NCBI GenBank assembly: GCA_902544085.1
Contig: CACCAP010000009.1
Span: forward strand, 1-33,308
DNA length: 33,308 nt
Direction of reading: 5' to 3'
Source of the DNA: an uncultured Bacteroidota bacterium
Lineage (GTDB): Bacteria > Bacteroidota > Bacteroidia > Flavobacteriales > Flavobacteriaceae
Within the stretch, counting starts at the first letter, position 1; every line of letters begins with the position of its first letter. Positions 1 through 7,405 of this stretch are shown here, piece after piece. The translations under genes and the position numbers were made by a program. Under the pieces are notes generated by a model. That model did not search any database. It was not told where the DNA came from and saw only the letters and a list, made by a program, of their open reading frames with translations.

Positions 1-80
1 TTTTGAAGGACTCATATTTCAATATTGTATTCTACAATTTCGCAAACTAGGGTATTTGTAGAAGAGGTTACTTTAATTAT

Positions 81-114
81 GCCTTTTAAGTTTTTGCTTA
101 ACCCTCTAAAAGGC
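81..114. repeat. Inverted repeat (hairpin) in the left-edge non-coding region
   Basis: Two perfectly complementary 8-base arms, GCCTTTTA at 81-88 and TAAAAGGC at 107-114, enclose an 18-base loop. The element lies 38 bp past the cmk stop in the direction of cmk transcription. No T-run follows it on either strand, so it is not a classic intrinsic terminator. It could be a terminator of unusual form, an mRNA-end stabiliser, or part of the leader of a gene off the left edge. The rest of 1-151 shows no gene that can be supported. A minus-strand ATG at 13-15 opens a frame to the edge, but only five codons are visible. Confidence 0.4.
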
Positions 115-151
115 AAGCGAATTTAATATCAATAATTAGTTTTAACAAATC

Positions 152-844
152 TTAAGACACTTTTTTATCGATAATGTCTTTTGTGTATTTTAACATTTGG
201 TTTAAAACGTCATCAATTGTTCTATTGACATTATTAATTATCAATGAATTTTCAGGGATTACCAGAGGCGATTTTTTTCTTGTTTTGTCAGTATTATCTC
301 TAATTAATAAATCATTCTCAACTTCTAAAATTGATATACCCTTTTCCTTATCTTTCAACTGATTATAACGTCTTTCAGATCTTGTTTTTAAAGAGGCATC
401 AATATAAAACTTAACATGTGCATCTGGGAAGACAAATGAACCAATATCTCGTCCATCCATTACAATAGATTTATTTTTAGAAATTTCTCTTTGAATTTTT
501 AAAACATAATTTCTGATTTCTTCATGCTTTGCTACTTCACTAACATATTTTGAAACCTTTAATCCTCTAATTTTATCCTCAACATCTTGGTCATTTATAA
601 ACATTTTAAAAATTCCATTACCGTTTTCTTTTAATGATATGTCAGAATATGATAAGCTACTAACTAATTTTTCAAGCATTAGTTTTTGATTTACTATAAA
701 ATTATTTTCAATAGCGTATAAAGTGACGGCTCTGTAGATAGATCCTGAATCGATATGTGAGATTGATAATTCTTTAGCTAATCTTTTAGCAAGCGTGCTC
801 TTACCAGATGAAGAGGGACCATCAATTGTAACTATATAATTCAA
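152..844 (-). CDS. cmk: Cytidylate kinase (CMP/dCMP kinase)
   Basis: Phosphorylates CMP and dCMP with ATP in the cytoplasm, feeding CTP and dCTP pools. The 230-residue length is normal for the family. The P-loop GPSSSGKST is at residues 9-17, and the family motif GRDIGS followed by FPDA lies in the middle, in the region that binds the nucleotide and closes over it. The C-terminal half has the lid-like stretch rich in Arg and Lys (KTRSERRYNQL). It starts 12 bp after the lon stop, so lon and cmk are probably cotranscribed. In many Flavobacteriia I recall porQ, a type IX secretion gene, between these two; it is not here. Identification is secure. Confidence 0.97.
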   Translation of the reverse strand: MNYIVTIDGPSSSGKSTLAKRLAKELSISHIDSGSIYRAVTLYAIENNFIVNQKLMLEKLVSSLSYSDISLKENGNGIFKMFINDQDVEDKIRGLKVSKYVSEVAKHEEIRNYVLKIQREISKNKSIVMDGRDIGSFVFPDAHVKFYIDASLKTRSERRYNQLKDKEKGISILEVENDLLIRDNTDKTRKKSPLVIPENSLIINNVNRTIDDVLNQMLKYTKDIIDKKVS

Positions 845-856
845 TTTTTACTATAA

Positions 857-3271
857 TTATTTTTCCACTGAAAAATTAATGACTTCTATCATTTTTTCTA
901 CATATTTAAATCTCAAACCTTTAATGTATTTTTTTTCAATTTCGTCAACATTTTTTTTATTGGACAATGGAAGAACAATTTCTTTAATATTTGCTCTTTT
1001 AGCGGCCAATATCTTTTCTTTAATTCCACCGACAGGTAAAACCTTTCCTCTCAGTGTAATCTCTCCACTCATTGCTAGTTTAGATTTAACCTTCTTATTT
1101 TTAACTAAGGATACTAGTGAACATAAGATAGTAACCCCAGCGCTAGGACCATCTTTTGGTGTCGCTCCTTCAGGAACATGAATATGAAAGTTGTTTTCCA
1201 AAAAAACTTGATTCTCAATACCTAACAATCTGCTATTTGATTTTAAGTATTCCAGAGATATTGTAGCTGATTCTTTCATTACTTTACCTAAATTGCCAGT
1301 AATGGAAAGGTTACCTTTTCCCTTGGACATAGTCGACTCGACGAAAAGAATTTCGCCACCATACTGAGTCCATGCCAATCCATTAACGACTCCTGAAATA
1401 TAATTCTTTTCTGAAATTGTTTGATCTAAGCCTACTCCAAGGATATTGTTCAAATCTGATATTTGAACTTGACTATTATAATCCTCATTTTTAACGATTG
1501 ATTTTGCAACCCATCTTGATATCTTTGAGATTTTTTTCTCAAGTGATCTAACTCCAGACTCCCTAGTGTAGCTTTTAATTATAGCTTTTATGACTCTGCT
1601 ATCTAATTCAAAAGTGTCTATATCAAGTCCGTGATTAATTTTTTGTTTTTTTATTAAATATTTTTTAGCAATTTGAACTTTTTCCTCTAAACTATAACCA
1701 GAAATACTAATTAACTCCATCCTATCAAGTAGAGCAGGTTGTATATTATTAATATTATTTGCAGTAGCAATAAATAATATTTTAGATAAATCAAATCCCA
1801 GTTCCAAAAAATTATCATAAAATGAGACATTTTGTTCAGGGTCTAAAACCTCAAGCATTGCAGATGATGGGTCTCCTTGGTTACCAACACTCAATTTGTC
1901 TATCTCATCTAAAACAAAAACCGGATTGGAAGTTTTTACTTTTTTTAAATTCTGAATAATTCTTCCTGGCATTGCTCCAATATATGTCTTCCTGTGTCCC
2001 CGTATTTCAGATTCATCTCTCAAACCACCAAGCGATATTCTGATATATTCTCTTCCTAAAGCTTTGGCTATGGATTTACCCAATGATGTTTTACCAACAC
2101 CGGGTGGGCCATAAAAACATAAAATTGGTGCGCTCATGTCACCCTTCAATTTTAAAACAGCAATTTGCTCAATTATTCTTTCTTTAACTTTTTTTAACCC
2201 AAAATGATCTTTATTTAATATTCTCAATGCATTGTCAAGTTTGTAATTATCTTCGGAAAATTCATTCCAAGGCAAATCAAGTAGGAGATCAATATAATTC
2301 CTTTGAATGGAATACTCAGCCATTTGAGGGTTGATTCGTTGAAGCTTAACTAACTCTTTTTCAAAATGATCTTTAATCTCAAAATTCCATTTTTTAACAC
2401 TCGCTTTTGACTTTATTTCTTCGATATCTTTTTGGTTTGATGAACTACCAAGTTCTTCTTGAATAGTTTTGAGTTGTTGATTTAGAAAATACTCGCGTTG
2501 TTGCTGGTCAAGGTCATTTCTAACTTTTGATTGTATATCATTTTTTAGTGAAAGTTTCTGAAACTCAATATTCATGTACTTTAAACACTCAATTGCCCGG
2601 TTTTGGTGATTATCAATTTGTAAAATTTTATATTTTTCAGAAACACTTATATTCATATTTGATGAAACAAAGTTTACCAAAAACGAATTACTGTGAATAT
2701 TTTTAATTGCTATTGAGGCTTCTGAGGGAATATTAGGATTTTCATCAATTATTTTTAACGCTAGGTCTTTAATTGAATCAATAGTTGCATTGTACTTTTT
2801 ATCGTTTTTAAGGGGCTTTATTTCATTAATTTCAGTAACATCAGCCTTAAGAAAGGGTTTTTCAGAAATAATTTTTTTTATTTCAAATCTCTTTTTTCCT
2901 TGTATAATAATTGTCAAATTACCATCAGGCATTTGTAAAACCCTCAAGATTTTAGCAACCGTTCCTATGTTATTAATATCCTCCAGTTTAGGATCTGAAA
3001 CTTTATGGTTAATTTGTGATACTACTCCAACTAACTTATCACCCTTGTTCGAAGCCTTAATCAACTTGACAGATTTATTTCTTGTTGCAGTAATTGGGAT
3101 AACGACACCTGGAAACAATACAGTATTCTTAAGAGGTAATATTGAAAGAGATTTTGGTAATTTTTCTTTATTTATGGCTTCTTCATCATCAGAGGTCATA
3201 AGTGGAATCAAATCTGACCCATCATCAATTATTTTTCCAGAAAACGAATTTAAATCGAATAAATTTTTCAT
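857..3271 (-). CDS. lon: ATP-dependent protease Lon (endopeptidase La)
   Basis: Cytoplasmic AAA+ serine protease that unfolds and degrades damaged and regulatory proteins. All three parts are present in 804 residues: a substrate-binding LON domain (about 40-245), the ATPase with Walker A GPPGVGKT at 388-395 and Walker B VFVLDEID at 451-458, and the C-terminal protease. The catalytic Ser710 sits in DGPSAG and its partner Lys753 lies 43 residues later in GGIKEK, the same spacing as S679/K722 of the Escherichia coli enzyme. The N-terminus carries about 40 extra acidic residues before the conserved LPLKNTVLFPG motif. The 89 bp upstream hold several TTGTC/GACAA half-sites (separate entry). Confidence 0.98.
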   Translation of the reverse strand: MKNLFDLNSFSGKIIDDGSDLIPLMTSDDEEAINKEKLPKSLSILPLKNTVLFPGVVIPITATRNKSVKLIKASNKGDKLVGVVSQINHKVSDPKLEDINNIGTVAKILRVLQMPDGNLTIIIQGKKRFEIKKIISEKPFLKADVTEINEIKPLKNDKKYNATIDSIKDLALKIIDENPNIPSEASIAIKNIHSNSFLVNFVSSNMNISVSEKYKILQIDNHQNRAIECLKYMNIEFQKLSLKNDIQSKVRNDLDQQQREYFLNQQLKTIQEELGSSSNQKDIEEIKSKASVKKWNFEIKDHFEKELVKLQRINPQMAEYSIQRNYIDLLLDLPWNEFSEDNYKLDNALRILNKDHFGLKKVKERIIEQIAVLKLKGDMSAPILCFYGPPGVGKTSLGKSIAKALGREYIRISLGGLRDESEIRGHRKTYIGAMPGRIIQNLKKVKTSNPVFVLDEIDKLSVGNQGDPSSAMLEVLDPEQNVSFYDNFLELGFDLSKILFIATANNINNIQPALLDRMELISISGYSLEEKVQIAKKYLIKKQKINHGLDIDTFELDSRVIKAIIKSYTRESGVRSLEKKISKISRWVAKSIVKNEDYNSQVQISDLNNILGVGLDQTISEKNYISGVVNGLAWTQYGGEILFVESTMSKGKGNLSITGNLGKVMKESATISLEYLKSNSRLLGIENQVFLENNFHIHVPEGATPKDGPSAGVTILCSLVSLVKNKKVKSKLAMSGEITLRGKVLPVGGIKEKILAAKRANIKEIVLPLSNKKNVDEIEKKYIKGLRFKYVEKMIEVINFSVEK

Positions 3272-3277
3272 TTTGAT

Positions 3278-3358
3278 GACAAATTGTCTAATAGTTCAAA
3301 AAATAGTTGTCAATATGAATGAAGTCAAGTTTCATGCCAGGGTAAAAATAATTGACAA
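3278..3358. promoter_or_regulatory. Cluster of TTGTC/GACAA half-sites upstream of lon
   Basis: The 89 bp between the transporter stop and the lon start hold a near-perfect palindrome GACAA-A-TTGTC at 3278-3288. They also hold a second, wider perfect inverted repeat, TTGTCAAT at 3307-3314 and ATTGACAA at 3351-3358. The same pentamer thus occurs four times, in alternating orientation, where a lon promoter should lie. I see no good TAnnTTTG box on the minus strand here. This could be an operator for a dimeric regulator; chance in AT-rich DNA is the alternative. Confidence 0.35.
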
Positions 3359-3360
3359 GG

Positions 3361-4671
3361 TTACAGTTTTTTCATTTTTATGTCTTTTAATAGTATTGCC
3401 CCTAAAATAAAAATGACGGCAAAAATAATTATTGAATTTCTCAAACTGCCAGTCAATTGATCAACAATTCCAGACATGAATGTTCCCAATGAAATACTTA
3501 TAATCATACACATCTGATAAAAACTAAAATATGAACATGTATTTTCTGTTGCTGGGATTAATTTAGAATATGTAGACCTTGATAGTGCCTGAATTCCACC
3601 CATTACTAATCCAACTAGCGCTGCAACAACATAGAATTCATAAGAATACTTGATAAAATATCCACCTACGCACAATATGAACCAAAAAATATTAAGATAA
3701 ATTAGGGTTTGAATATTACCAATTTTTTCGGAAAGTCTTGCAGTTAAAATTGCTCCAAGTATTGCAATTAACTGTATAAGAAGCATGCTTATTATTAATC
3801 CAATTTGCTTCTCGCCCTCTCTCCAAATGATTTCTTGCTCCCCAAAATAAGTTGCTATTAAAATGATTGTTTGTAAAGCACAACTAAAAACAAAAAAAGC
3901 AAGTAAAAACTTTTTAATTGATTCTTGTTTATTTATCATTTTCCAAACATTATTCAGCTCATAAAATCCACCAAATAATATTGACTTTTTTAAAATATCT
4001 TTTTTGGGAGATTGAATTTGGTTATTTGGTAAATAGTGAAAAGTATATTGGCTAAAACCAGCCCACCATAAACCGACCATAACAAAAGAAATTTTCATTG
4101 GCTCAATTGTATCCTCAAAACCAAATGTAGATGGAAACAAAACCATCAAAAGGTTAATCAATAAAAGCGATACACTTCCTACATATCCATAGGAGTAGCC
4201 TACAGCACTAATCCTATCTTGTTGGTGGGGAAAAGCAATTTCTGGTAAATATGAATTGTAGAACACCAGGCTAGCCCAAAAACTAAATAATGCAAAAAAA
4301 TAGAAAAATAATCCTAAATATATATTTTCAATTGTAAAAAAATATAATCCAATACAACAAAGACTACCTGAATAACAAAAAAACTTTAAGAATGATACCT
4401 TATTTTTTTTGTAGTCCGCAATTCCAGAGAGAATAGGAATTAAAATTGCAAGGCAAATGAAAACTAATGTTGTTGTATGCTGAATCAATGCAGTATTTTT
4501 GTAATTAATTCCAAACACTTCAACATATTGATTATCCTCAAAAAGACTTCCAAAATATAATGGAAATATTGCTGTAGATATAACTAGTGCATAGACCGAA
4601 TTAGCCCAATCATAAAAAGCCCAAGCTCTTAACACTTTTTTATCGCCTTTTTTATATTGAGTTTTTGGCAT
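3361..4671 (-). CDS. MFS transporter, UMF1 (Atg22-like) family
   Basis: Inner-membrane protein of 436 residues with about 12 hydrophobic segments. The N-terminal motif RAWAFYDWANSVYALVIST (residues 15-33) is the hallmark of the UMF1 branch of the major facilitator superfamily, which also contains the vacuolar effluxer Atg22. A second typical stretch, VGLVMGGIQALSRSTYSKLIP, is near residue 370 (20 residues of it match the family pattern of a short loop between helices). Homologues are widespread in Bacteroidota but substrates are not established; efflux of small molecules such as amino acids is only a guess. It is read away from the msrB operon, with 48 bp between the two start codons, and towards lon. 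Confidence 0.9.
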   Translation of the reverse strand: MPKTQYKKGDKKVLRAWAFYDWANSVYALVISTAIFPLYFGSLFEDNQYVEVFGINYKNTALIQHTTTLVFICLAILIPILSGIADYKKNKVSFLKFFCYSGSLCCIGLYFFTIENIYLGLFFYFFALFSFWASLVFYNSYLPEIAFPHQQDRISAVGYSYGYVGSVSLLLINLLMVLFPSTFGFEDTIEPMKISFVMVGLWWAGFSQYTFHYLPNNQIQSPKKDILKKSILFGGFYELNNVWKMINKQESIKKFLLAFFVFSCALQTIILIATYFGEQEIIWREGEKQIGLIISMLLIQLIAILGAILTARLSEKIGNIQTLIYLNIFWFILCVGGYFIKYSYEFYVVAALVGLVMGGIQALSRSTYSKLIPATENTCSYFSFYQMCMIISISLGTFMSGIVDQLTGSLRNSIIIFAVIFILGAILLKDIKMKKL

Positions 4672-4699
4672 AGTTGCTGATTATGTTGAAAATATAAAT

Positions 4700-4707
4700 T
4701 ATTTTTG
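4700..4707 (+). promoter_or_regulatory. Candidate -7 promoter box for the msrB-msrB-lpd operon
   Basis: TATTTTTG matches the Bacteroidota -7 consensus TAnnTTTG exactly. It lies 12 bp before the ATG of the lipoprotein MsrB gene. A TTG at 4674-4676 could serve as the -33 element, though the 23-bp spacer is slightly longer than the usual 19-21. The predicted leader would be only a few bases long. Confidence 0.45.
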
Positions 4708-4719
4708 AACAAACTTTAA

Positions 4720-5184
4720 ATGAAATACAAATATTTTTTCTTTCTACTCTTGTTGTTCTTAATGTCCTGTAAATCTCAACAAAACGAAATTAAGTATGAG
4801 GTTATCAAAACCGATAATGAGTGGAGAGAGCAACTTGATCAAATGTCATATCTAGTTTTAAGAAAAGCATATACTGAAAGGCCCTACACTGGAAAATACG
4901 ATAATTTTTATGAAATAGGGACATATCATTGTGCTGGTTGTGATGAACCACTCTACAGCTCGAGTAATAAATACAACTCTTTTTGTGGATGGCCTAGCTT
5001 TGACAAGGAAATTAGCGATAAGTTAGTTTACGATGTTGATTATAAATTAGGATATCCAAGAACTGAAATCAAATGTAAAAAATGCGGTGGACATCTTGGT
5101 CATGTATTTAATGATGGTCCAAAAGAAACCACAGGAATAAGGCATTGTGTCAACTCAGCCGCCCTAGTTTTTAAAAAATCATGA
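4720..5184 (+). CDS. msrB: Peptide-methionine (R)-S-oxide reductase, exported lipoprotein form
   Basis: Reduces the R epimer of methionine sulfoxide in oxidised proteins. A lipoprotein signal peptide ends in the lipobox LMSC, with Cys17 as the lipidated residue, so the enzyme should work outside the cytoplasm, anchored to a membrane. The MsrB domain has the zinc cysteines C71/C74 and C119/C122, the probable resolving Cys89 in FCGWPSF and the catalytic Cys143 in RHCVNSA. The 154-residue length fits an MsrB domain plus signal. It overlaps the next gene, a second MsrB, by the four bases ATGA. An exported MsrB needs a source of electrons across the membrane; no such partner is visible in the window. 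Confidence 0.95.
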   Translation: MKYKYFFFLLLLFLMSCKSQQNEIKYEVIKTDNEWREQLDQMSYLVLRKAYTERPYTGKYDNFYEIGTYHCAGCDEPLYSSSNKYNSFCGWPSFDKEISDKLVYDVDYKLGYPRTEIKCKKCGGHLGHVFNDGPKETTGIRHCVNSAALVFKKS

Positions 5185-5564
5185 AAGATAAAGATAACAA
5201 TTACTGGAAAGCCAAATTAGATGATCAAAGCTATAAAGTTTTAAGGGAATCAGCAACTGAAATTCCATTTTCTGGGAAATATAATTTACATTTTAAAGAT
5301 GGATATTACAGATGTAAAGGTTGTGATATAGTTTTATTTGACAGTAGTTCTAAATTTGATAGTGGTTGTGGCTGGCCAAGTTTTGACCGAGCTAAAAAAG
5401 GAACTATTAAATATAAAGAAGATAGATCTCTAATGCGAATTCGTACAGAAATTTTGTGCTCTAATTGTGATGGTCATTTAGGTCATGTTTTTAACGATGG
5501 TCCAACTGAGACTGGCATGAGATACTGTGTTAATTCTGCAAGCATTAATTTTGAAAATAAATAA
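5181..5564 (+). CDS. msrB: Peptide-methionine (R)-S-oxide reductase, cytoplasmic form
   Basis: Second MsrB of the tandem, 127 residues, without a signal peptide, so presumably cytoplasmic and reduced by thioredoxin. Zinc ligands are C45/C48 and C93/C96, the probable resolving cysteine is C63 in GCGWPSF, and the catalytic Cys116 lies in RYCVNSA. It is clearly related to the upstream lipoprotein over its whole length but strongly diverged, so the pair is not a recent duplication. Translation is probably coupled to the upstream gene through the ATGA overlap, and lpd starts one base after its stop. Confidence 0.95.
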   Translation: MKDKDNNYWKAKLDDQSYKVLRESATEIPFSGKYNLHFKDGYYRCKGCDIVLFDSSSKFDSGCGWPSFDRAKKGTIKYKEDRSLMRIRTEILCSNCDGHLGHVFNDGPTETGMRYCVNSASINFENK

Positions 5565-5565
5565 T

Positions 5566-6954
5566 ATGGAAAAATATGATATTGTTATAATAGGAAGTGG
5601 ACCTGGTGGATATGTAAGTGCTATCAGAGCTTCACAACTAGGTTTTAAAACTGCAATAGTTGAAAAGGAGAGCTTAGGTGGGATTTGCTTGAACTGGGGA
5701 TGTATACCAACTAAAGCGCTAATCAAGTCTGCTGAGGTTTTTGACTATTTGAATAATGTTGATGACTATGGAATTAGTATAGAAAGCTACAATAAAAATT
5801 TTAACAAAATTATTAAAAGGAGTAGAGATGTTGCGTCAAAAATGAGCAAAGGAGTACATTTTCTAATGAAAAAAAATAAAATAAAAGTTTTTGATGGATT
5901 TGGAAGGATCAAACATGATAAAACTGTAGAAATCAATAATGATAAAGAATCATTTGAAATTTCTGCCAAAAATATAATTGTTTCAACTGGTGCAAGATCA
6001 AGAGATATTGAGTCTTTAAAAAAGGATGGGGAAAAAATATTTGGTTACAGAGATGCAATGACACTTGAGGAACAGCCTAATGAAATGGTTATTGTTGGTT
6101 CTGGTGCAATTGGAATTGAATTTGCATATTTTTATAATGCCCTTGGAACAAATGTTACTGTTGTCGAATTTCAAAATGGAATAGCTCCAAACGAAGATCA
6201 TGATATTTCAAAAGAGTTAGAAAAAATTTTAAAGAAAAAAGGAATCAATATTTTGACTAATTCGAAGGTTGTATCCTCTAAAATAGTTGACAAAAAAGTA
6301 AAGGTTGATATTAAAAGTGATGATAAAAAATTTACAATTGATTGTGATGTAGTGTTGAGTGCCGTAGGGATAAAATCAAACATTGAAAATATTGGACTGG
6401 AGGAATTGGGTGTAAAAATAGAATCTGATAAAGTCATCGTGAATGAATACTATAAAACTAATATCGATGGTATCTATGCAATTGGTGATATAGTCTCTGG
6501 ACCTGCTTTAGCACATGTTGCATCTGCAGAAGGGATTACATGTGTTGAGTACATAAAGGGCTTGAATCCAACACCAATTGACTACAACAATATTCCAGGA
6601 TGTACTTACAGTAAGCCAGAAATAGCTTCTGTTGGATTAACTGAAAAAAAGGCTCTAGAAAAAGGGTACGAAATAAAAGTAGGTAAATTTCCTTTTTCCG
6701 CCTCTGGCAAAGCCCAAGCATCAGGTCATACAGATGGTTTTGTTAAAGTGATTTTTGACTCGAAATATGGTGAATGGCTAGGATGCCATATGATCGGAAG
6801 TAATGTTACTGAAATGATTTCGGAGGCTGTTGTTGGAAAAAAATTAGAAACTACAGGACACGAAATTTTAAAGTCTGTTCACCCTCATCCGACAATGAGC
6901 GAAGCAGTTATGGAAGCAGTTGCGGATGCATACGATGAAGTTATTCATCTCTGA
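5566..6954 (+). CDS. lpd: Dihydrolipoyl dehydrogenase (E3 of 2-oxoacid dehydrogenase complexes)
   Basis: FAD flavoenzyme that reoxidises the dihydrolipoyl groups of pyruvate, 2-oxoglutarate or branched-chain 2-oxoacid dehydrogenases and the glycine cleavage system, making NADH. From the chosen ATG the protein has 462 residues and begins directly with the FAD-binding GSGPGG motif. An upstream ATG at 5527 would add 13 residues inside the previous gene and is not credible. The redox cysteines are C41 and C46 in CLNWGCIPTK; the NAD-binding GSGAIG follows mid-protein. The C-terminal acid-base pair is H441 and E446 in HPHPTMSE. Its 3' end overlaps that of convergent aroQ by 14 bp. Being in an operon with two methionine sulfoxide reductases is unusual. 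Confidence 0.96.
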   Translation: MEKYDIVIIGSGPGGYVSAIRASQLGFKTAIVEKESLGGICLNWGCIPTKALIKSAEVFDYLNNVDDYGISIESYNKNFNKIIKRSRDVASKMSKGVHFLMKKNKIKVFDGFGRIKHDKTVEINNDKESFEISAKNIIVSTGARSRDIESLKKDGEKIFGYRDAMTLEEQPNEMVIVGSGAIGIEFAYFYNALGTNVTVVEFQNGIAPNEDHDISKELEKILKKKGINILTNSKVVSSKIVDKKVKVDIKSDDKKFTIDCDVVLSAVGIKSNIENIGLEELGVKIESDKVIVNEYYKTNIDGIYAIGDIVSGPALAHVASAEGITCVEYIKGLNPTPIDYNNIPGCTYSKPEIASVGLTEKKALEKGYEIKVGKFPFSASGKAQASGHTDGFVKVIFDSKYGEWLGCHMIGSNVTEMISEAVVGKKLETTGHEILKSVHPHPTMSEAVMEAVADAYDEVIHL

Positions 6955-7372
6955 TATTATTTATAAAGCTAATAATAGCTAGTTCATAACTAAGTAAACC
7001 AAAACCTTGAATAATTCCAATAACGTGTGGACTTATAAATGATTTATGTCTATAATCTTCTCTGGATTTTGTATTAGAAATGTGAACTTCAATAACGGGC
7101 TTTTCAATTGCTCTGATCGCATCTGAAATTCCTACCGATGTATGAGTGTAAGCTGCTGCATTAAGAATAATTCCATTGTGTGAATACCCAACCTCCTGGA
7201 TCTTATCAATTATTTCTCCTTCAATATTAGACTGAAAATAGTCAATGGTTAATTGAGGGTATTTCTTTAATAAATAATCCAAATAATCATCAAAACTTAA
7301 AACTCCGTATATATTTTTTTCCCTGTGTCCAATAAGGTTTAAGTTTGGACCGTTTATAATTTGTAACTTCAT
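6941..7372 (-). CDS. aroQ: 3-dehydroquinate dehydratase, type II
   Basis: Third step of the shikimate pathway: converts 3-dehydroquinate to 3-dehydroshikimate on the way to aromatic amino acids. The 143-residue length is typical of the dodecameric type II enzyme. The N-terminal motif INGPNLNLIGHRE and the catalytic Tyr22 in IYG are present. The substrate-binding segment ILNAAAYTHTSV and the conserved HISN block with its following arginines are also there. The coding 3' end overlaps lpd by 14 bp, tail to tail. Its start is only 33 bp from the divergent xerD start, so its promoter must lie within or overlap the start of xerD. Confidence 0.96.
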   Translation of the reverse strand: MKLQIINGPNLNLIGHREKNIYGVLSFDDYLDYLLKKYPQLTIDYFQSNIEGEIIDKIQEVGYSHNGIILNAAAYTHTSVGISDAIRAIEKPVIEVHISNTKSREDYRHKSFISPHVIGIIQGFGLLSYELAIISFINNIRDE

Positions 7373-7405
7373 TTTTTGAATTTATAAATTTAAAAATTAA
7401 AAGAT

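Noticed and set aside
13..15. Minus-strand ATG as the start of rpsA
   Set aside because: Only five codons are visible and they do not identify a product; the expectation of rpsA rests on recalled gene order only.
1..61. Short plus-strand frames at the left edge, possible ends of a gene
   Set aside because: Two frames of 16 and 19 codons are open, with no recognisable protein end, so neither can be supported.
2790..3410. Plus-strand open frame opposite lon
   Set aside because: It is a hydrophobic shadow of the lon coding strand; the lon protein has complete conserved domains there.
4672..4719. A -7 box for the UMF1 transporter on the minus strand
   Set aside because: No CAAAnnTA (the reverse complement of TAnnTTTG) is found upstream of its start.
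5527..5565. Longer lpd frame starting inside the second msrB
   Set aside because: The FAD-binding strand begins directly after the ATG at 5566, which also follows the msrB stop by one base.
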